A DNA stretch of 64,000 nucleotides from Streptomyces asoensis (GCF_013085465.1 NZ_CP049838.1:7192001-7256000), one strand, 5' to 3'. Numbered from the stretch's first letter, positions 46,380 to 56,827 are shown. Notes: generated by a model from the sequence alone, not told the origin. Translations and numbers: made by a program.

Positions 46380-46489
46380 TCGGGTCACAGCCCCCATGCC
46401 GATGCGGGCCGGAAGCACCCGGCATGGCACCCTTAGTCCTGCGTAAGAGGCAATGGTAGATACGGACACGGGTTCGAGGAGCGGTCACA

Positions 46490-47434
46490 GTGCAACGCTG
46501 GCGTGGCTTGGAGGACATCCCCGAGGACTGGGGACGCAGCGTCGTCACCATCGGCTCCTACGACGGGGTCCACCGCGGGCACCAGCTGATCATCCGGCAC
46601 GCCGTGGACCGCGCCCGTGAACTGGGCGTTCCCGCCGTCGTCGTCACCTTCGACCCGCACCCCAGCGAGGTCGTCCGCCCCGGCAGCCACCCGCCGCTGC
46701 TCGCCCCGCACCACCGCCGCGCCGAGCTGATGGCCGAACTGGGTGTGGACGCGTTGCTGATCCTCCCCTTCACCACGGAGTTCTCGAAGCTGTCCCCGGC
46801 GGACTTCGTGGTCAAGGTCCTGGTCGACAAGCTGCACGCCAAGGCGGTCGTCGAGGGTCCCAACTTCCGCTTCGGTCACAAGGCGGCGGGCAACGTCGAG
46901 TTCCTCACCGAGCAGGGCAAGGTCTACGACTTCGACGTCGAGGTCGTCGACCTGGTGCTGTGCGGTGAGGCGGGCGGCGGGCAGCCGTTCTCCTCGACGC
47001 TTACCCGGCGGCTGGTCGCCGAGGGCGATGTCGCGGGCGCCGGGGAGATCCTCGGCCGCCCGCACCGGGTGGAGGGGATCGTGGTGCGCGGGGCGCAGCG
47101 GGGCCGGGAACTCGGCTTCCCGACCGCCAACGTCGAGACCCTGCCCCACACCGCGATCCCGGCGGACGGCGTCTACGCGGGCTGGCTGCACGCGAACGGC
47201 GAGGCGATGCCGGCCGCGATCTCCGTCGGCACCAACCCGCAGTTCGACGGCACCGAGCGCACGGTGGAGGCGTACGCCATCGACCGCGTCGGCCTCGACC
47301 TCTACGGCCTGCACGTCGCCGTCGACTTCCTCGCCTTCGTGCGCGGCCAGGCGAAGTTCGAGTCGCTGGAAGGGCTGTTGGAGCAGATGGCCGAGGACGT
47401 GAAGCGCTGCAAGGAGCTGGTGGCGGCGCGGTAG
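46490..47434 (+). CDS. ribF: Bifunctional riboflavin kinase / FAD synthetase
   Basis: 314 aa from GTG 46490. The N-terminal nucleotidyltransferase domain has SVVTIGSYDGVHRGHQ, VVVTFDPHPSEVV and NFRFGHKAAGNV; the C-terminal flavokinase domain has GRPHRVEGIVVRGAQRGRELGFPTANVE and AISVGTNPQFDG. It makes FMN and FAD. It closes the housekeeping block and is followed by a strong terminator. Confidence 0.97.
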   Translation: MQRWRGLEDIPEDWGRSVVTIGSYDGVHRGHQLIIRHAVDRARELGVPAVVVTFDPHPSEVVRPGSHPPLLAPHHRRAELMAELGVDALLILPFTTEFSKLSPADFVVKVLVDKLHAKAVVEGPNFRFGHKAAGNVEFLTEQGKVYDFDVEVVDLVLCGEAGGGQPFSSTLTRRLVAEGDVAGAGEILGRPHRVEGIVVRGAQRGRELGFPTANVETLPHTAIPADGVYAGWLHANGEAMPAAISVGTNPQFDGTERTVEAYAIDRVGLDLYGLHVAVDFLAFVRGQAKFESLEGLLEQMAEDVKRCKELVAAR

Positions 47435-47465
47435 CCGCCCCGCCCCGGCTCGACCGACGAACGCC

Positions 47466-47505
47466 CGAAGGGCGGCCGGTGTCCCAGGACACCGGCCGCC
47501 CTTCG
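47466..47505. terminator. Strong bidirectional terminator
   Basis: Arms 47466-47484 and 47487-47505 are 19-nt perfect complements (left begins CGAAGGGCGGCC) joined by a 2-nt loop, followed by CGTTTT on the plus strand. It lies between the convergent ribF and EspI-like genes and marks the boundary of the type VII locus. Confidence 0.92.
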
Positions 47506-47510
47506 CGTTT

Positions 47511-50500
47511 TCACTGCTGCGGAGGCTGCCCGGGCTGAGGGGCCTGGGGGGCCTGGTGGGCCTGAGGGTGCTGCGGGTAGCCGTAGCCGTCCGGGGGATA
47601 CCCCGGGTTCTGCTGCTGCGGCGGCTGCGGCTGGGCGTACGGATCCTGCCCCGGCTGGGGTTGCGGCTGCGGATACGGCTGCCCCGGCTGCTGCTGCGGA
47701 TACGGCTGTCCCTGGGGCTGACCCTGCTGCGGGGGGTACGGCTGCCCGGGGCCGGGCTGGGGCGCCTGCGGGTACGGCTGGCCCGCCTGCGGCGGATACG
47801 GCTGCCCGGGCACCGGCTGGCCCGGCATCTGCTGGCCCGGCATCGGCGGGGCGGCCACCGGCGGCGGGTTGCCGTCGCTGGTCCACAGGCCCTGGCGCTG
47901 CTGGTGGCGGATGAAGTCCTCCGCGACCATCGCCGTGAGATTGAAGTACGCCTCCCGGACCTTCGGCCGCATCATGTCGAGGTCGACCTCGGCGCCCGCG
48001 GCCAGGTGCTCGTCGAACGGCACGACGACGACACCGCGGCAGCGGGTCTCGAAGTGCGACACGATGTCGTCGACCTTGATCATTTTGCCGGTCTCGCGCA
48101 CCCCGGAGATGACGGTGATGGACCGGGAGACGAGCTCGGCGTACCCGTGCGCGGACAGCCAGTCCAGCGTCGTGCTGGCGCTGCTCGCCCCGTCCACGGA
48201 CGGCGTGGAGATGATGATGAGCTGGTCGGCGAGGTCGAGCACCCCGCGCATGGCGCTGTAGAGCAGACCGGTACCGGAGTCGGTGAGGATGATCGGGTAC
48301 TGGTTGCCGAGCACGTCGATCGCGCGCCGGTAGTCCTCGTCGTTGAAGGTCGTGGACACGGCCGGGTCGACGTCGTTGGCGATGATCTCCAGGCCGGACG
48401 GCGCCTGGGAGGTGAACCGCCGGATGTCCATGTACGAGTTGAGGTACGGGATCGCCTGGACGAGGTCACGGATCGTCGCCCCGGTCTCGCGCCGCACCCG
48501 GCGGCCGAGCGTGCCGGCGTCCGGGTTGGCGTCGATCGCGAGGATCTTGTCCTGGCGCTCGGTGGCGAGGGTGGAGCCGAGCGCGGTGGTGGTCGTGGTC
48601 TTGCCCACGCCACCCTTGAGGCTGATGACGGCGATCCGGTAGCAGGACAGCACCGGCGTGCGGATCAGCTCCAGCTTGCGCTGCCGCTCGGCCTCCTCCT
48701 TCTTGCCACCGAGCTTGAAGCGGGAGGAAGCGGCGGCGGGCCGCCCGCTCTTCGCCTTCTGCCGCTTGTTGTTGAGCAGCCGGTCGGAGGACAGCTCCAC
48801 GGCGGCCGTGTAACCCAGCGGCGCCGCACCGGGGTTGACCGGCTGCCGCTGGTCGTGCTGGATCGGCTGCGGCCAGGCGGCCCCGGCCCGGGGGTCGACG
48901 GGCGGCTGGGGCTGCTGGGGCGGCTGCGGGCCCTGCGACGCGTCGGGGACGGCCGCGTGCGGTGCCTGGGGCTGGGGCTGGGGCTGGGGAGGCTGCCCGG
49001 GGAAGCCCTGAGGCGCACCCTGTGGGGCTCCTTGCGGGAACCCTTGGTAGGCGGCCGCCGGGGGCTGCCCGTCCGCCTGCTGCGGGATGCCCGGCTGCGG
49101 GAAGCCGGGGTGCGCTTGCGGGGCCTGCGGCTGCTGGGGCTGCGGTGCCGGTGGCTGCGGGAAGCCGTAGCCGCCGGGGGCGGGCGGTGCGTCGGCGGGG
49201 TGAGGGAAGCCGTAGCCGGCGGGGGCATGGGCGTCGGTGGGCGGTTGGGGTGCCGGGGCGGCTGGTTGCGGCGCGGGGGCTGCGGGTCCGGTGTTCTGCT
49301 GCGGGAAGCCGTAGGCGCCGGGGGCGGGCGGCGCGTCGGTGGGCGGGGGGAAGCCGTAGCCGGCGGGGGCGTGGGCGTCGGTGGGCGGTTGGGGTGCCGG
49401 AGGGGCCGGTTGCGGCGCGGGGGCGGGTGCTGTGGGTCCGGTGTTCTGCTGCGGGAAGCCGTAGGCGCCGGGGGCGGGCGGCGCGTCGGTGGGCGGGGGG
49501 AAGCCGTAGCCGGCGGGCGGCTGGGGTGCCGGGGCGGCCGGTTGCGGCTGAGGGGCGGGGGCCGGAGCGCCACCGGGGTGCGGGAAACCGTAGCCCGGCT
49601 GCGGGGCAGGAGGCTGCTGGGCCGCCGGGGCGGGAGCGGGGGGCTGCGGGAAACCGTAGCCCGGCTGCGGTGCGGCCGGGGCCGGCTCCGGGGTCGGCGG
49701 GTTCCAGCCGACCGGCGCGGGCGGGACTGCCTGCGGCTGGACGGGCGGGTGAACGGGCGGCTGTTGGACAGGCGCCGCAGGCGCGGGAGCGGGCGTAACG
49801 GCATCGGCGGGCTGTGGCTGTGCCGGCCACTGGGCCGCTGGTGCGGGTGCCGCGGGCTGGTACGACGGCGGCAGCGGAGGCAGCTCGCTCTGCGGGGCCG
49901 GCGGAGGAGTCCAGGCGGGCTGCGCGGGGGGAACGGCGTCCGGGGGCACGCTGCCCTGCGGCTCGGCGGGGCCCGTGGGGACGGCGTCCGAGGGCTCCTC
50001 GACGGCGGAGCCGTTCTGCGGGGCCGCGTCCTCGATGACGGCGGCGCTGTCGGGTGCGGGGCCCGTCACGGCCTCGGCGTCCTGGATCGCCGCCTCGTCG
50101 CCCGCGGGAGCCTCGGAGACGCCTTCCCCGTCCGGTGCGGTGCCGCTTTCGTCGGCCGTCCCGTCGGATGGGACTTCTGCCTCGGCCTCGGCGGCAGCCT
50201 CAGTCTCGGCACCGGTCTCGGCGGCAACGGCCGTAGCTTCGTCGCCGTCCGATACGCCCGCATCGGCGGATGCATCCGACGCATCCGCGTCCTCGGACGG
50301 CACAGAGCCGGTGGTCGAGGAGGGATCGGCGGCCTCGGCCTCCGGCTCCACGGGCGTCTCGGGCTCGCCCTGTACGACGGCGGCGTTCTCCGCGATCTCC
50401 CGCTTGAGGGCGGCCGCGGAGAAGCGCATGGTCGCACCGCTCTCCAGGTCCCCGTTTCCGGAACCGCTCTCCTCGTCACCCGCCGAAGCCCCCGTGGCTC

Positions 50501-51320
50501 CCCACTGGGCCTCGGCCTGCTGCTGGTGAGGCTGCGGCTCGAACCCGCTGCCCGCCGGAAGGCCCGGCACGGCGACCGACCCCGCGCCGGGAGGCACGGC
50601 GGGAGCCGCTGGAACGGGCGGAGCAGGGTGAACGGGCGGCGCAGGCGGAGCCACCGGAGTGACCGGCACGCCCGGCGCAGCCAGGGGGAAACCCCCGTCC
50701 GGCGCGGGCGGTGCAGCAGGGCTGAACGGAGTTTCAGGCGCGGGCGCTGCCTGCGGTGCAGCCGGGGCGAACGGAGCTTCCGGCGCGGGCGGCGTGACCG
50801 GGGTGAACGGAGCTTCGGGCGCGGGCGGTGCTGGGGGCGCGACCGGTGTGAACGGAGTTTCAGGCGCGGGCGCTGTCGGCGGTGCAGCCGGTGTGAATGG
50901 AGCTTCGGGCGCTGGCGGTGCTGGGGGCGCGACCGGGGTGAACGGAGTTTCAGGCGCGGGCGCTGCCGGCGGTGCAGCCGGCGTGAACGGAGCTTCGGGC
51001 GCGGGCGGTGCCGGGGGCGCAGCCGGTGTGAATGGAGCTTCCGGCGCGGGCGCTGCCTGCGGTGCAACCGGCGCGAACGGAGCCTCCGGCGCGGGCGGCG
51101 CGGGCGGCGTGACCGGCGCTCCGGGTGTACCCGCCGCCCCCGGGCCGGCTTCCGTGCCGGGTGCCGGACCCGAACCGCCGCCCGTGTTCTGCGTGTACCA
51201 AGCCGGCGGCGCGTAGTCGATGGTGAACTCGCCCGTCGCCTCGACAGAGGACTCCGCGTCGGGCTGGTCATCGCCGGGTGTGGCCCAGCCCCCGCGGTTC
51301 CCGTCCCGATCGCTGCTCAC
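47511..51320 (-). CDS. EspI-like Pro/Ala-rich ParA-family ATPase of the ESX locus
   Basis: 1269 aa from GTG 51320 after AGGAGGAATT. The first 850 residues are disordered Pro/Ala/Gln-rich sequence with two repeat families. A ParA/MinD domain follows: [15 protein letters not shown] (deviant Walker A, K902-T908), [30 protein letters not shown] and [18 protein letters not shown] Gln/Pro-rich tail of about 130 residues ends the chain. Layout and context match EspI/Rv3876-type proteins, thought to regulate ESX secretion, not to segregate DNA. No ParB or parS is nearby. Confidence 0.85.
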   Translation of the reverse strand: MSSDRDGNRGGWATPGDDQPDAESSVEATGEFTIDYAPPAWYTQNTGGGSGPAPGTEAGPGAAGTPGAPVTPPAPPAPEAPFAPVAPQAAPAPEAPFTPAAPPAPPAPEAPFTPAAPPAAPAPETPFTPVAPPAPPAPEAPFTPAAPPTAPAPETPFTPVAPPAPPAPEAPFTPVTPPAPEAPFAPAAPQAAPAPETPFSPAAPPAPDGGFPLAAPGVPVTPVAPPAPPVHPAPPVPAAPAVPPGAGSVAVPGLPAGSGFEPQPHQQQAEAQWGATGASAGDEESGSGNGDLESGATMRFSAAALKREIAENAAVVQGEPETPVEPEAEAADPSSTTGSVPSEDADASDASADAGVSDGDEATAVAAETGAETEAAAEAEAEVPSDGTADESGTAPDGEGVSEAPAGDEAAIQDAEAVTGPAPDSAAVIEDAAPQNGSAVEEPSDAVPTGPAEPQGSVPPDAVPPAQPAWTPPPAPQSELPPLPPSYQPAAPAPAAQWPAQPQPADAVTPAPAPAAPVQQPPVHPPVQPQAVPPAPVGWNPPTPEPAPAAPQPGYGFPQPPAPAPAAQQPPAPQPGYGFPHPGGAPAPAPQPQPAAPAPQPPAGYGFPPPTDAPPAPGAYGFPQQNTGPTAPAPAPQPAPPAPQPPTDAHAPAGYGFPPPTDAPPAPGAYGFPQQNTGPAAPAPQPAAPAPQPPTDAHAPAGYGFPHPADAPPAPGGYGFPQPPAPQPQQPQAPQAHPGFPQPGIPQQADGQPPAAAYQGFPQGAPQGAPQGFPGQPPQPQPQPQAPHAAVPDASQGPQPPQQPQPPVDPRAGAAWPQPIQHDQRQPVNPGAAPLGYTAAVELSSDRLLNNKRQKAKSGRPAAASSRFKLGGKKEEAERQRKLELIRTPVLSCYRIAVISLKGGVGKTTTTTALGSTLATERQDKILAIDANPDAGTLGRRVRRETGATIRDLVQAIPYLNSYMDIRRFTSQAPSGLEIIANDVDPAVSTTFNDEDYRRAIDVLGNQYPIILTDSGTGLLYSAMRGVLDLADQLIIISTPSVDGASSASTTLDWLSAHGYAELVSRSITVISGVRETGKMIKVDDIVSHFETRCRGVVVVPFDEHLAAGAEVDLDMMRPKVREAYFNLTAMVAEDFIRHQQRQGLWTSDGNPPPVAAPPMPGQQMPGQPVPGQPYPPQAGQPYPQAPQPGPGQPYPPQQGQPQGQPYPQQQPGQPYPQPQPQPGQDPYAQPQPPQQQNPGYPPDGYGYPQHPQAHQAPQAPQPGQPPQQ
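49135..49520 (-). repeat. [13 protein letters not shown] coding repeats in the EspI-like gene
   Basis: The peptide pattern [20 protein letters not shown] ... [12 protein letters not shown] recurs two to three times over about 385 bp with high DNA identity, alternating with QQNTGP. Boundaries are approximate. Confidence 0.8.
50700..51107 (-). repeat. 45-bp Pro-rich tandem repeats in the EspI-like gene
   Basis: Residues 72-207 are about nine copies of a 15-residue unit such as [15 protein letters not shown], with A/T and E/T variants. Successive DNA copies differ at few positions, indicating repeat expansion. Confidence 0.9.
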
Positions 51321-51641
51321 AATTCCTCCTGATGTGGTCGAGCACCCTCATGCCGTGCCGGGGCGACCGTTCGCTTGTCGTCCTTGAATGGTTCGAGGCC
51401 GTCTGACGTCGTCCGATGCGGCTTTCCCCCGGGAGACGCCGACGTCCACCCCATGGTTTCCGGCATCGCGCCCCGTACCAGCCTAATCATCAGACGGCCC
51501 ACCTCGGCAGGCCCGCCCACCCCTCAGCATCAGTCCACCACGTCACGCACCCCCGAAAGGGCCGCACACGCGCTTCAGGACACTCGGCAAAACGGCCATA
51601 ACAGCCGAAGTGCCGCACAGATGAAGGGAGAAGCCGCCGCG
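51321..51641. other. Gene-free region upstream of the EspI-like gene
   Basis: 321 bp between two minus-strand genes. It has the AGGAGG site of the EspI-like gene (51325-51330), a TAGGCT-type -10 on the minus strand (51480-51485) without a matching -35, and an imperfect stem-loop (51581-51588 with 51604-51612) that may end the EccE transcript. It is less G+C-rich than its surroundings. No gene is supported. Confidence 0.6.
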
Positions 51642-52418
51642 TCAGTCCATCCGTCTCGGGGTGCCCAGCAACCCGATCTCCGCATCCGTGGGTTGCGTCA
51701 TCACGTACTGCCGGTCGCGGTCGGCACACCACAAGGTGAACCCGTCGGTGAGCGTGGGCAGCGCCTCCACGTCCCCGCGGGGCAGTGACAGCGCGCGGCC
51801 CAGTTCCGCGGCCTCGTCCGGCGAGATCCGCTGTACGCCGACGAGCCGGGCCTGCCGGACCAGCCGCGGGGCGACCGGACTGAGATACGGCAGCAGCGTC
51901 AGCACGGACTGCCAGGGCCCGGAGGTGACCCGGCCGCGCGGCGGGCGCATCCCGCAGTCCCGCACCACCAGCACGGGCGTACCCGCCGAAGCGCCCTGCG
52001 GAGGCACCCGGCCGACCTCGTACACGGCAAGTCCGTTCTGCCCGCCGCCCATCGCGTGCACCATCTGCACCCAGGCCTGCGGCCGCCCCGTCTCCACGGC
52101 CACCCGGGCCCCGGTCGCCGCCGTCCTCAGTGCGAGGACCTGCGCGGTCCACAGCCCGCCGATCAGGACGACGTCGTACGGCGTGGGCCGGTTGATCCCC
52201 AGCACGGCCGGCCGCCCCTCGGCGCCGACGCCGATGACGACACCGTCGTCCCCGATGGGCAGGGCGAGCGCGGCCAGTTGGTCCGCGGACACCGAGTGCC
52301 GGCCGTGCCGCGGCCCCCTCAGGCCGAAGCCGCTGCGCGGCGAGCGGCGTCCGGGCCGGCCGGCGGACGGCTCCGGTTCGCCGGAAGCCGAGGCTCCGCG
52401 TGTCGTCGTCGCCGTCAC
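51642..52418 (-). CDS. ESX-associated protein of unknown function
   Basis: 258 aa from a GTG overlapping the EccE stop (GTGA). Begins with a disordered Arg/Ser/Gly-rich stretch, then GINRPTPYDVVLIGGLWTAQVLALRTAATGARVAVETGRPQAWV, a P-loop-free alpha/beta pattern, and ends WCADRDRQYVMTQPTDAEIGLLG. No signal peptide or membrane helix. I do not recognise a family; the coupling to eccE implies a role with the secretion machinery. Confidence 0.78.
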   Translation of the reverse strand: MTATTTRGASASGEPEPSAGRPGRRSPRSGFGLRGPRHGRHSVSADQLAALALPIGDDGVVIGVGAEGRPAVLGINRPTPYDVVLIGGLWTAQVLALRTAATGARVAVETGRPQAWVQMVHAMGGGQNGLAVYEVGRVPPQGASAGTPVLVVRDCGMRPPRGRVTSGPWQSVLTLLPYLSPVAPRLVRQARLVGVQRISPDEAAELGRALSLPRGDVEALPTLTDGFTLWCADRDRQYVMTQPTDAEIGLLGTPRRMD

Positions 52419-53740
52419 CGAGCACCTCCGAGCGGCAGCGTCGCGAGCATGCCGGGCACCTGCTCCCGGTCGAGACGGGCGAGCCCGGCGCCGGTGTGCC
52501 GGGCCGCGCCCTGCACCGCCCGCCGGGCCGCCACGAGTTCGTCGTCGCTGCGCCCCGTCACCCGGATGTGCCCGGACAGCGACACCTCCTGCCGGTCACC
52601 TCGCGCGAGGGTGACGCTGAACGTGGTGGCGAGCGCGGGAACGGCCGTGACCAGGGCGACGAACTGGGGGAGCGACGGGCCGTCGCCGCCCACCGCGGGC
52701 CACCGGCGCAACCAGTACGTGGTGTGACGGCGGTTGTCGCAGCGCCAGCTCCGGCTGGTCTCCTCGGTCCGCCGCTCCACCGTCCCGGTCCGCCCGGCCT
52801 CCGCCGTCACCAGCGGGTTGGCGCAGGCGGACGTGGCGAAGGCGGTCGTGAGCTCCTCCTCGTCGAGGACGGTCGCCCGGAATCCGGCGCCGGTCAGCCG
52901 GCTCGCGAGGTGATCCACCGCCCGTACGACGCACTTCTGCGCCCCGATCGCACCGCCGCCGCGGACGGCCACGGCCTCCGGACACAGTTCCGGATCCAGC
53001 TTCAGGGCGATCCAGGTGATGCGTACCGCCGGTGCTCCGGTCTGTTCCTGCAAGGGCGTGTAGTTGGCCACGGCCACGGACTGCGGGGGCAGGTGCAGAG
53101 CGGGCGCGGGCTGGGTGTGCAGCACGATCTGCGCGGACTCCAGCCGGATCCCGTCCACCTCGAGGGCGTCCCGTACCAGGGCGAGCGGCAGTGGTTGCCG
53201 GCCGCGCTCGGCCCGCATCGCGGTCGTGTCCGCCTCCACCTGGAGAACGGCGGTGACGAACGTGCCGTCCCCGACGATCCCCACGGGCCGCCGGTCCCGG
53301 CCGCCGTACGCGTACGTCCGCAGCCCGGGATCGCATTCCACGGCAGGCCCGAACCCCGGTTCCGTCCCCGGCGGTATCTCCAGCCGCGCGGCCAGCCGTC
53401 GACGGGACTTCAGCTCCCGTGCCGTGGCCAGCCACTGCGGAAGCGAGCGGCCGCGACGGCGTACGAAGGCGAGGGCCACCAGCAGAGCGGCGACCACCAC
53501 CGCCGCCACGAGCACCACAGGACCGCTCACCCAGCCGACGATCAGGACGGCGGCCGCGATCTCCAGCAGGACCAGGCGTTGCAACCGGAATGCCCCGCCC
53601 TGCCCTGCGCGCGTCCTGAGGTGCGGAGTGCCCGGCGCCGACGGCCGTTCGGACCGCTCGGGAGGCCGCTGACCGGTCGACGAGGAACCGCGCGTCCGCG
53701 ATCGGCCGACGGAGCGCACGCCCGTACCCGAAACCCTCAC
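52415..53740 (-). CDS. eccE: Type VII secretion protein EccE
   Basis: 441 aa from GTG 53740. After a basic N-terminus, two adjacent membrane helices (LVLLEIAAAVLIVGWVSG and PVVLVAAVVVAALLVALAF) precede a soluble domain with TYAYGGRDRRPVGIVGDGTF and WLRRWPAVGGDGPSLPQFVALV, as in EccE proteins. EccE is a peripheral subunit of the ESX membrane complex and contacts MycP. It is divergent from eccB across a 202-bp promoter region. Confidence 0.85.
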   Translation of the reverse strand: MRVSGTGVRSVGRSRTRGSSSTGQRPPERSERPSAPGTPHLRTRAGQGGAFRLQRLVLLEIAAAVLIVGWVSGPVVLVAAVVVAALLVALAFVRRRGRSLPQWLATARELKSRRRLAARLEIPPGTEPGFGPAVECDPGLRTYAYGGRDRRPVGIVGDGTFVTAVLQVEADTTAMRAERGRQPLPLALVRDALEVDGIRLESAQIVLHTQPAPALHLPPQSVAVANYTPLQEQTGAPAVRITWIALKLDPELCPEAVAVRGGGAIGAQKCVVRAVDHLASRLTGAGFRATVLDEEELTTAFATSACANPLVTAEAGRTGTVERRTEETSRSWRCDNRRHTTYWLRRWPAVGGDGPSLPQFVALVTAVPALATTFSVTLARGDRQEVSLSGHIRVTGRSDDELVAARRAVQGAARHTGAGLARLDREQVPGMLATLPLGGAR

Positions 53741-53942
53741 TCCGTCCCCCCGTTCCGCTCACAACCTGGCCGTGTTCCAGCGCCGCACAGGGCACTCGAC
53801 GGCCCGGGAACCCTACCCGCTCCTCAAGTCCCCATGGTTACCGGGCATAGTAGGTGGCCGCTCTGACATCGGAGACGGGGAACCGGTCAACCGCGCTGCG
53901 GACCACGCGGATCGGCCGGAAATCGGGGAGAGACGGGCACAG

Positions 53943-55469
53943 ATGGCATCTCGGCGGGACCAGCTCAACGCCTACACCTTCGCGAAGCGCCGGATGCTCG
54001 CGGCCTTCCTCCAGTCGTCGCCCGACGGCTCGGAGGAGGGAGCGCCGCGGCCGTTGCGCTCGATCCTGCCCGGAATCGTCGTCGGGGTGCTCGTCATGGC
54101 CGTCTTCGGGGCGTGGGGCATGTTCCGACCGACCGCGCCGAAGGGCTGGGACGCGCCCAACGCCAAGGTGATCGTCGCGAGCAAGTCGACCACCCGCTAT
54201 GTGGTGCTGCGGACCGGCGACGAGGTCCAGCTGCACCCGGTCCTCAACATGGCCTCCGCCAAACTGCTCCTCGAAGAGGGGCAGGGCGAGGTGGTGACCG
54301 TCTCGGAGTCCGTCCTCGACAGCGGCAAGATCCCGCACGGCGTCACCGTCGGCATCCCGTACGCCCCCGACCGGCTGCCCTCGGCGTCCGAGGCGGGCAA
54401 GGCGAAGCGATGGGTGGTCTGCGAGCGGCCGAGCGCGGGGGGCGGGGACTCCGTCCAGAAGGCGGCGCTGGTCCTCGCCGCCCGCGAGAAGGACGCGACC
54501 GAGGGTGCGGGGCGTCTGCACGACGGCCAACTGCTCTATGTGGCGGACCCGGACGGCAGACGCTACGTCGTGGACGCGGGCGGCACGGCCTACCCGATGG
54601 GCAAGAGCGACGAGTTGCTGCTGCGCGCGGTGGTCGGTTCCGGCCGGGAGCCCCAACGGGTGTCGGCGGAGTGGCTGGCGACCCTGCACCAGGGCGACCC
54701 GATCGCCTTCCCGGACGTCCCCGGACAGCCGGGCGAGGCAGCCGGCGCACCGGGTCAGCTGGACACGTCGGCCGACCGGGTCGGCATGGTGCTCAAGGCG
54801 TTCGACAACAACACCGAGCAGTACTACGTGGTGTTGAGCGGCCGCGTCGCTCCCGTGTCCGCCTTCGCCGCCCAACTGCTGCTGTTCAGCAAGGAGTTGG
54901 CGCCCCTCGGTCAGGCCGGGCACGCCCGCGAGCTGAGCCCCGGCGCGATCGTGCCGGGCGAGGCCTTCGGCACCGAGCACCGCTGGCCCACCGGTGACCC
55001 CGAGCCGGTCAACGAGGCGTCGGGGGCCGCCGGGAGCCGCAGCACGATCTGCAACGTCCTGCGCGGCGTGAACTCCGGCTCGGGCGCCACGACCCTGAGC
55101 ACCTGGGCGGGTACGGACTTCCCGGCCAAGCTGCCCACCGGCTCCTCCAGCGCCTATGTGACGCCGGGCTCCGGCCAGCTCTACCGCCAGTTCCAGGGTG
55201 AGGCGACCACGACCGGCCCGGTCTTCCTCGTCACCGACACGGGCCTGCGCTACGTCCTCCAGTCCAACGGCGACAGCGCGACGGACGACGCGGGCATCGG
55301 CACCACCGCCCAGCAGCGCGAACAGCAGCAACAGGAGGCCCAGCAGGCCCAGACCCTGTTGGGCTACAAGGACATCGACCCGGCGCCGATCCCGGCCGCC
55401 TGGTCGGAGTTCCTGCCCACCGGCCCCCGCCTGTCGACGGCGGCGGCCCGCCAGCCGCAGGGCTCGTGA
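53943..55469 (+). CDS. eccB: Type VII secretion protein EccB
   Basis: 508 aa from ATG 53943. The cytoplasmic start MASRRDQLNAYTFAKRRMLA and single membrane helix (about 44-66, ILPGIVVGVLVMAVFGAWGM) are characteristic, followed by the large periplasmic R1-R4/core domain. Cys near VVCERPSAGG and TICNVLRG may form the known disulfide. A Gln-rich stretch (QQREQQQQEAQQAQ) precedes the C-terminal PAAWSEFLPTGPRLST. EccB is one of the core proteins of the ESX channel. Stop overlaps the mycosin reading (GTGA). Confidence 0.93.
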   Translation: MASRRDQLNAYTFAKRRMLAAFLQSSPDGSEEGAPRPLRSILPGIVVGVLVMAVFGAWGMFRPTAPKGWDAPNAKVIVASKSTTRYVVLRTGDEVQLHPVLNMASAKLLLEEGQGEVVTVSESVLDSGKIPHGVTVGIPYAPDRLPSASEAGKAKRWVVCERPSAGGGDSVQKAALVLAAREKDATEGAGRLHDGQLLYVADPDGRRYVVDAGGTAYPMGKSDELLLRAVVGSGREPQRVSAEWLATLHQGDPIAFPDVPGQPGEAAGAPGQLDTSADRVGMVLKAFDNNTEQYYVVLSGRVAPVSAFAAQLLLFSKELAPLGQAGHARELSPGAIVPGEAFGTEHRWPTGDPEPVNEASGAAGSRSTICNVLRGVNSGSGATTLSTWAGTDFPAKLPTGSSSAYVTPGSGQLYRQFQGEATTTGPVFLVTDTGLRYVLQSNGDSATDDAGIGTTAQQREQQQQEAQQAQTLLGYKDIDPAPIPAAWSEFLPTGPRLSTAAARQPQGS

Positions 55470-55483
55470 GGAGGAGGACGACA

Positions 55484-56827
55484 GTGCAGCGGACGGCGAC
55501 GACGCCTCGGACGGCTCTGGTGCCGCGGACGGCCTCGGTGCCGCGGACGACCCCGGTGCTGCGTACCGCTCCGGTCCTGCGTACCGCTCTGGCCCTGCGT
55601 ACCGCTCTGGTGGCGACCGCGACCCTCCTCACCACGGCGACGGTCCTCACGCCCCCCGCGTCGGCGGCGGACAAGCTGCCCTACTCGGACCAGTGCACGT
55701 TCCCCAACGGCGAGTACCCGGGCCGCCCCTGGGCCCTCCAGCGGGTCCTCCTGGACGAACTGTGGAGCCGCTCCAAGGGCAAGGGCGTCCGCGTGGCCGT
55801 CATCGACACAGGCGTGGACGTGAAGAACCCGCAGCTCACCGCAGCGGTGGACACGAAGGCCGGCCGCAACCTCCTCCCGAAGAACCTCAAGGACGACGAC
55901 GGCGACCCGATCGAGCGCGGCGCCGAGAACGGCACCACGGACACCGTCGGGCACGGCACCAAGGTCGCCGGCATCATCGCGGCCCGCCCCCTCGACGGCA
56001 CCGGCTTCGTGGGGCTGGCCCCCGAGGCGACCGTCATCCCGATCCAGCAGAACGACGCCGAGGGCCACGGCGACACCAAGTCCCTGGCCGCGGCGATCCG
56101 CTACGCCGTGCAGGCCGGGGCCGGGGTCATCAACATCTCCCAGGACACGTCCAACGCGGTCCGACCCACCTCCGACCTGGAGCTGGCCGTCGACGAGGCC
56201 CTGGACCGGAACGTCGTGGTCGTGGCGTCGGCGGGCAACGACGGCCTGGGCGGCAACGTCAAGGAGACCTACCCGGCGTCCTACGAGGGCGTCCTCGCGG
56301 TCGCCGCCTCGGACCGCAACAACGAACGCGCCTCCTTCTCCCAGTCCGGCGATTTCGTGGGCGTGGCCGCCCCCGGCGTCGACATCGTCTCCACGGTCCC
56401 CCAGGGCGGTCACTGCTCCGACAACGGTACGAGCTTCTCGGCGCCGTACGTGGCGGGCGTGGCGGCGCTGCTCAAGGCGAGGCACCCGGACTGGACCGCG
56501 CGCGAGATCGTCGCCCAGATCGAGCAGACCGCGGAACGCACCATCGCGGGCCACGATCGACTCGTCGGCTGGGGTGTCGTCGACCCGGTCCGCGCCCTGA
56601 CGGAGGACGACCGCCCCATCGAGTCCCCGAGCCCCCGGAACGGCCTGGGCGGCGCCGAGGCCCCGAGCCCCGCGAAGTTCCACACCGGCGAGACCCCCGA
56701 CGAGCGCAACACCCGCCTCGCCACCTATGTCGTCGTCGCGGCGGCGGTCCTGGCGGCGGGTCTCGGCGGCACGGCGGTGGCGATCCGAGACGCACGGAGA
56801 CGGGCGCGGAGGGTCGCGGGGGCATGA
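55484..56827 (+). CDS. mycP: Mycosin 1 (S8 serine protease MycP)
   Basis: 447 aa from GTG 55484, chosen for GAGGAGGAC nine bases upstream; a GTG 18 bases earlier overlaps eccB. Before the signal peptide lies a 36-residue run of six [PL]RTAxV repeats. The protease domain has D108 (VAVIDTGVD), H157 (GHGTKVAG) and S317 (NGTSFSAPYVAG). A Pro-rich linker and a C-terminal membrane helix (YVVVAAAVLAAGLGGTAVAI) plus Arg-rich tail anchor it. Mycosins stabilise the ESX channel and cut some substrates. Confidence 0.92.
   Translation: MQRTATTPRTALVPRTASVPRTTPVLRTAPVLRTALALRTALVATATLLTTATVLTPPASAADKLPYSDQCTFPNGEYPGRPWALQRVLLDELWSRSKGKGVRVAVIDTGVDVKNPQLTAAVDTKAGRNLLPKNLKDDDGDPIERGAENGTTDTVGHGTKVAGIIAARPLDGTGFVGLAPEATVIPIQQNDAEGHGDTKSLAAAIRYAVQAGAGVINISQDTSNAVRPTSDLELAVDEALDRNVVVVASAGNDGLGGNVKETYPASYEGVLAVAASDRNNERASFSQSGDFVGVAAPGVDIVSTVPQGGHCSDNGTSFSAPYVAGVAALLKARHPDWTAREIVAQIEQTAERTIAGHDRLVGWGVVDPVRALTEDDRPIESPSPRNGLGGAEAPSPAKFHTGETPDERNTRLATYVVVAAAVLAAGLGGTAVAIRDARRRARRVAGA
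55505..55612 (+). repeat. Six 18-bp tandem repeats at the mycosin N-terminus
   Basis: Codons 8-43 of mycosin 1 encode six copies of [PL]-R-T-[AT]-x-[VA], for example PRTALV, PRTASV, LRTAPV, LRTALA. The DNA copies are mostly identical around CGTACCGCT or CGGACGGC. This lengthens the region before the hydrophobic signal core; length probably varies between strains. Confidence 0.9.

Noticed and set aside
46333..46489. FMN riboswitch before ribF
   Set aside because: The spacer is only 157 bp and I could not find the conserved RFN-element segments; the gene is also not a riboflavin synthesis operon.
47511..51320. ParA-like gene considered as a chromosome or plasmid partition system
   Set aside because: There is no ParB gene or parS-like site, and the long Pro-rich region and ESX neighbours fit an EspI-type protein.
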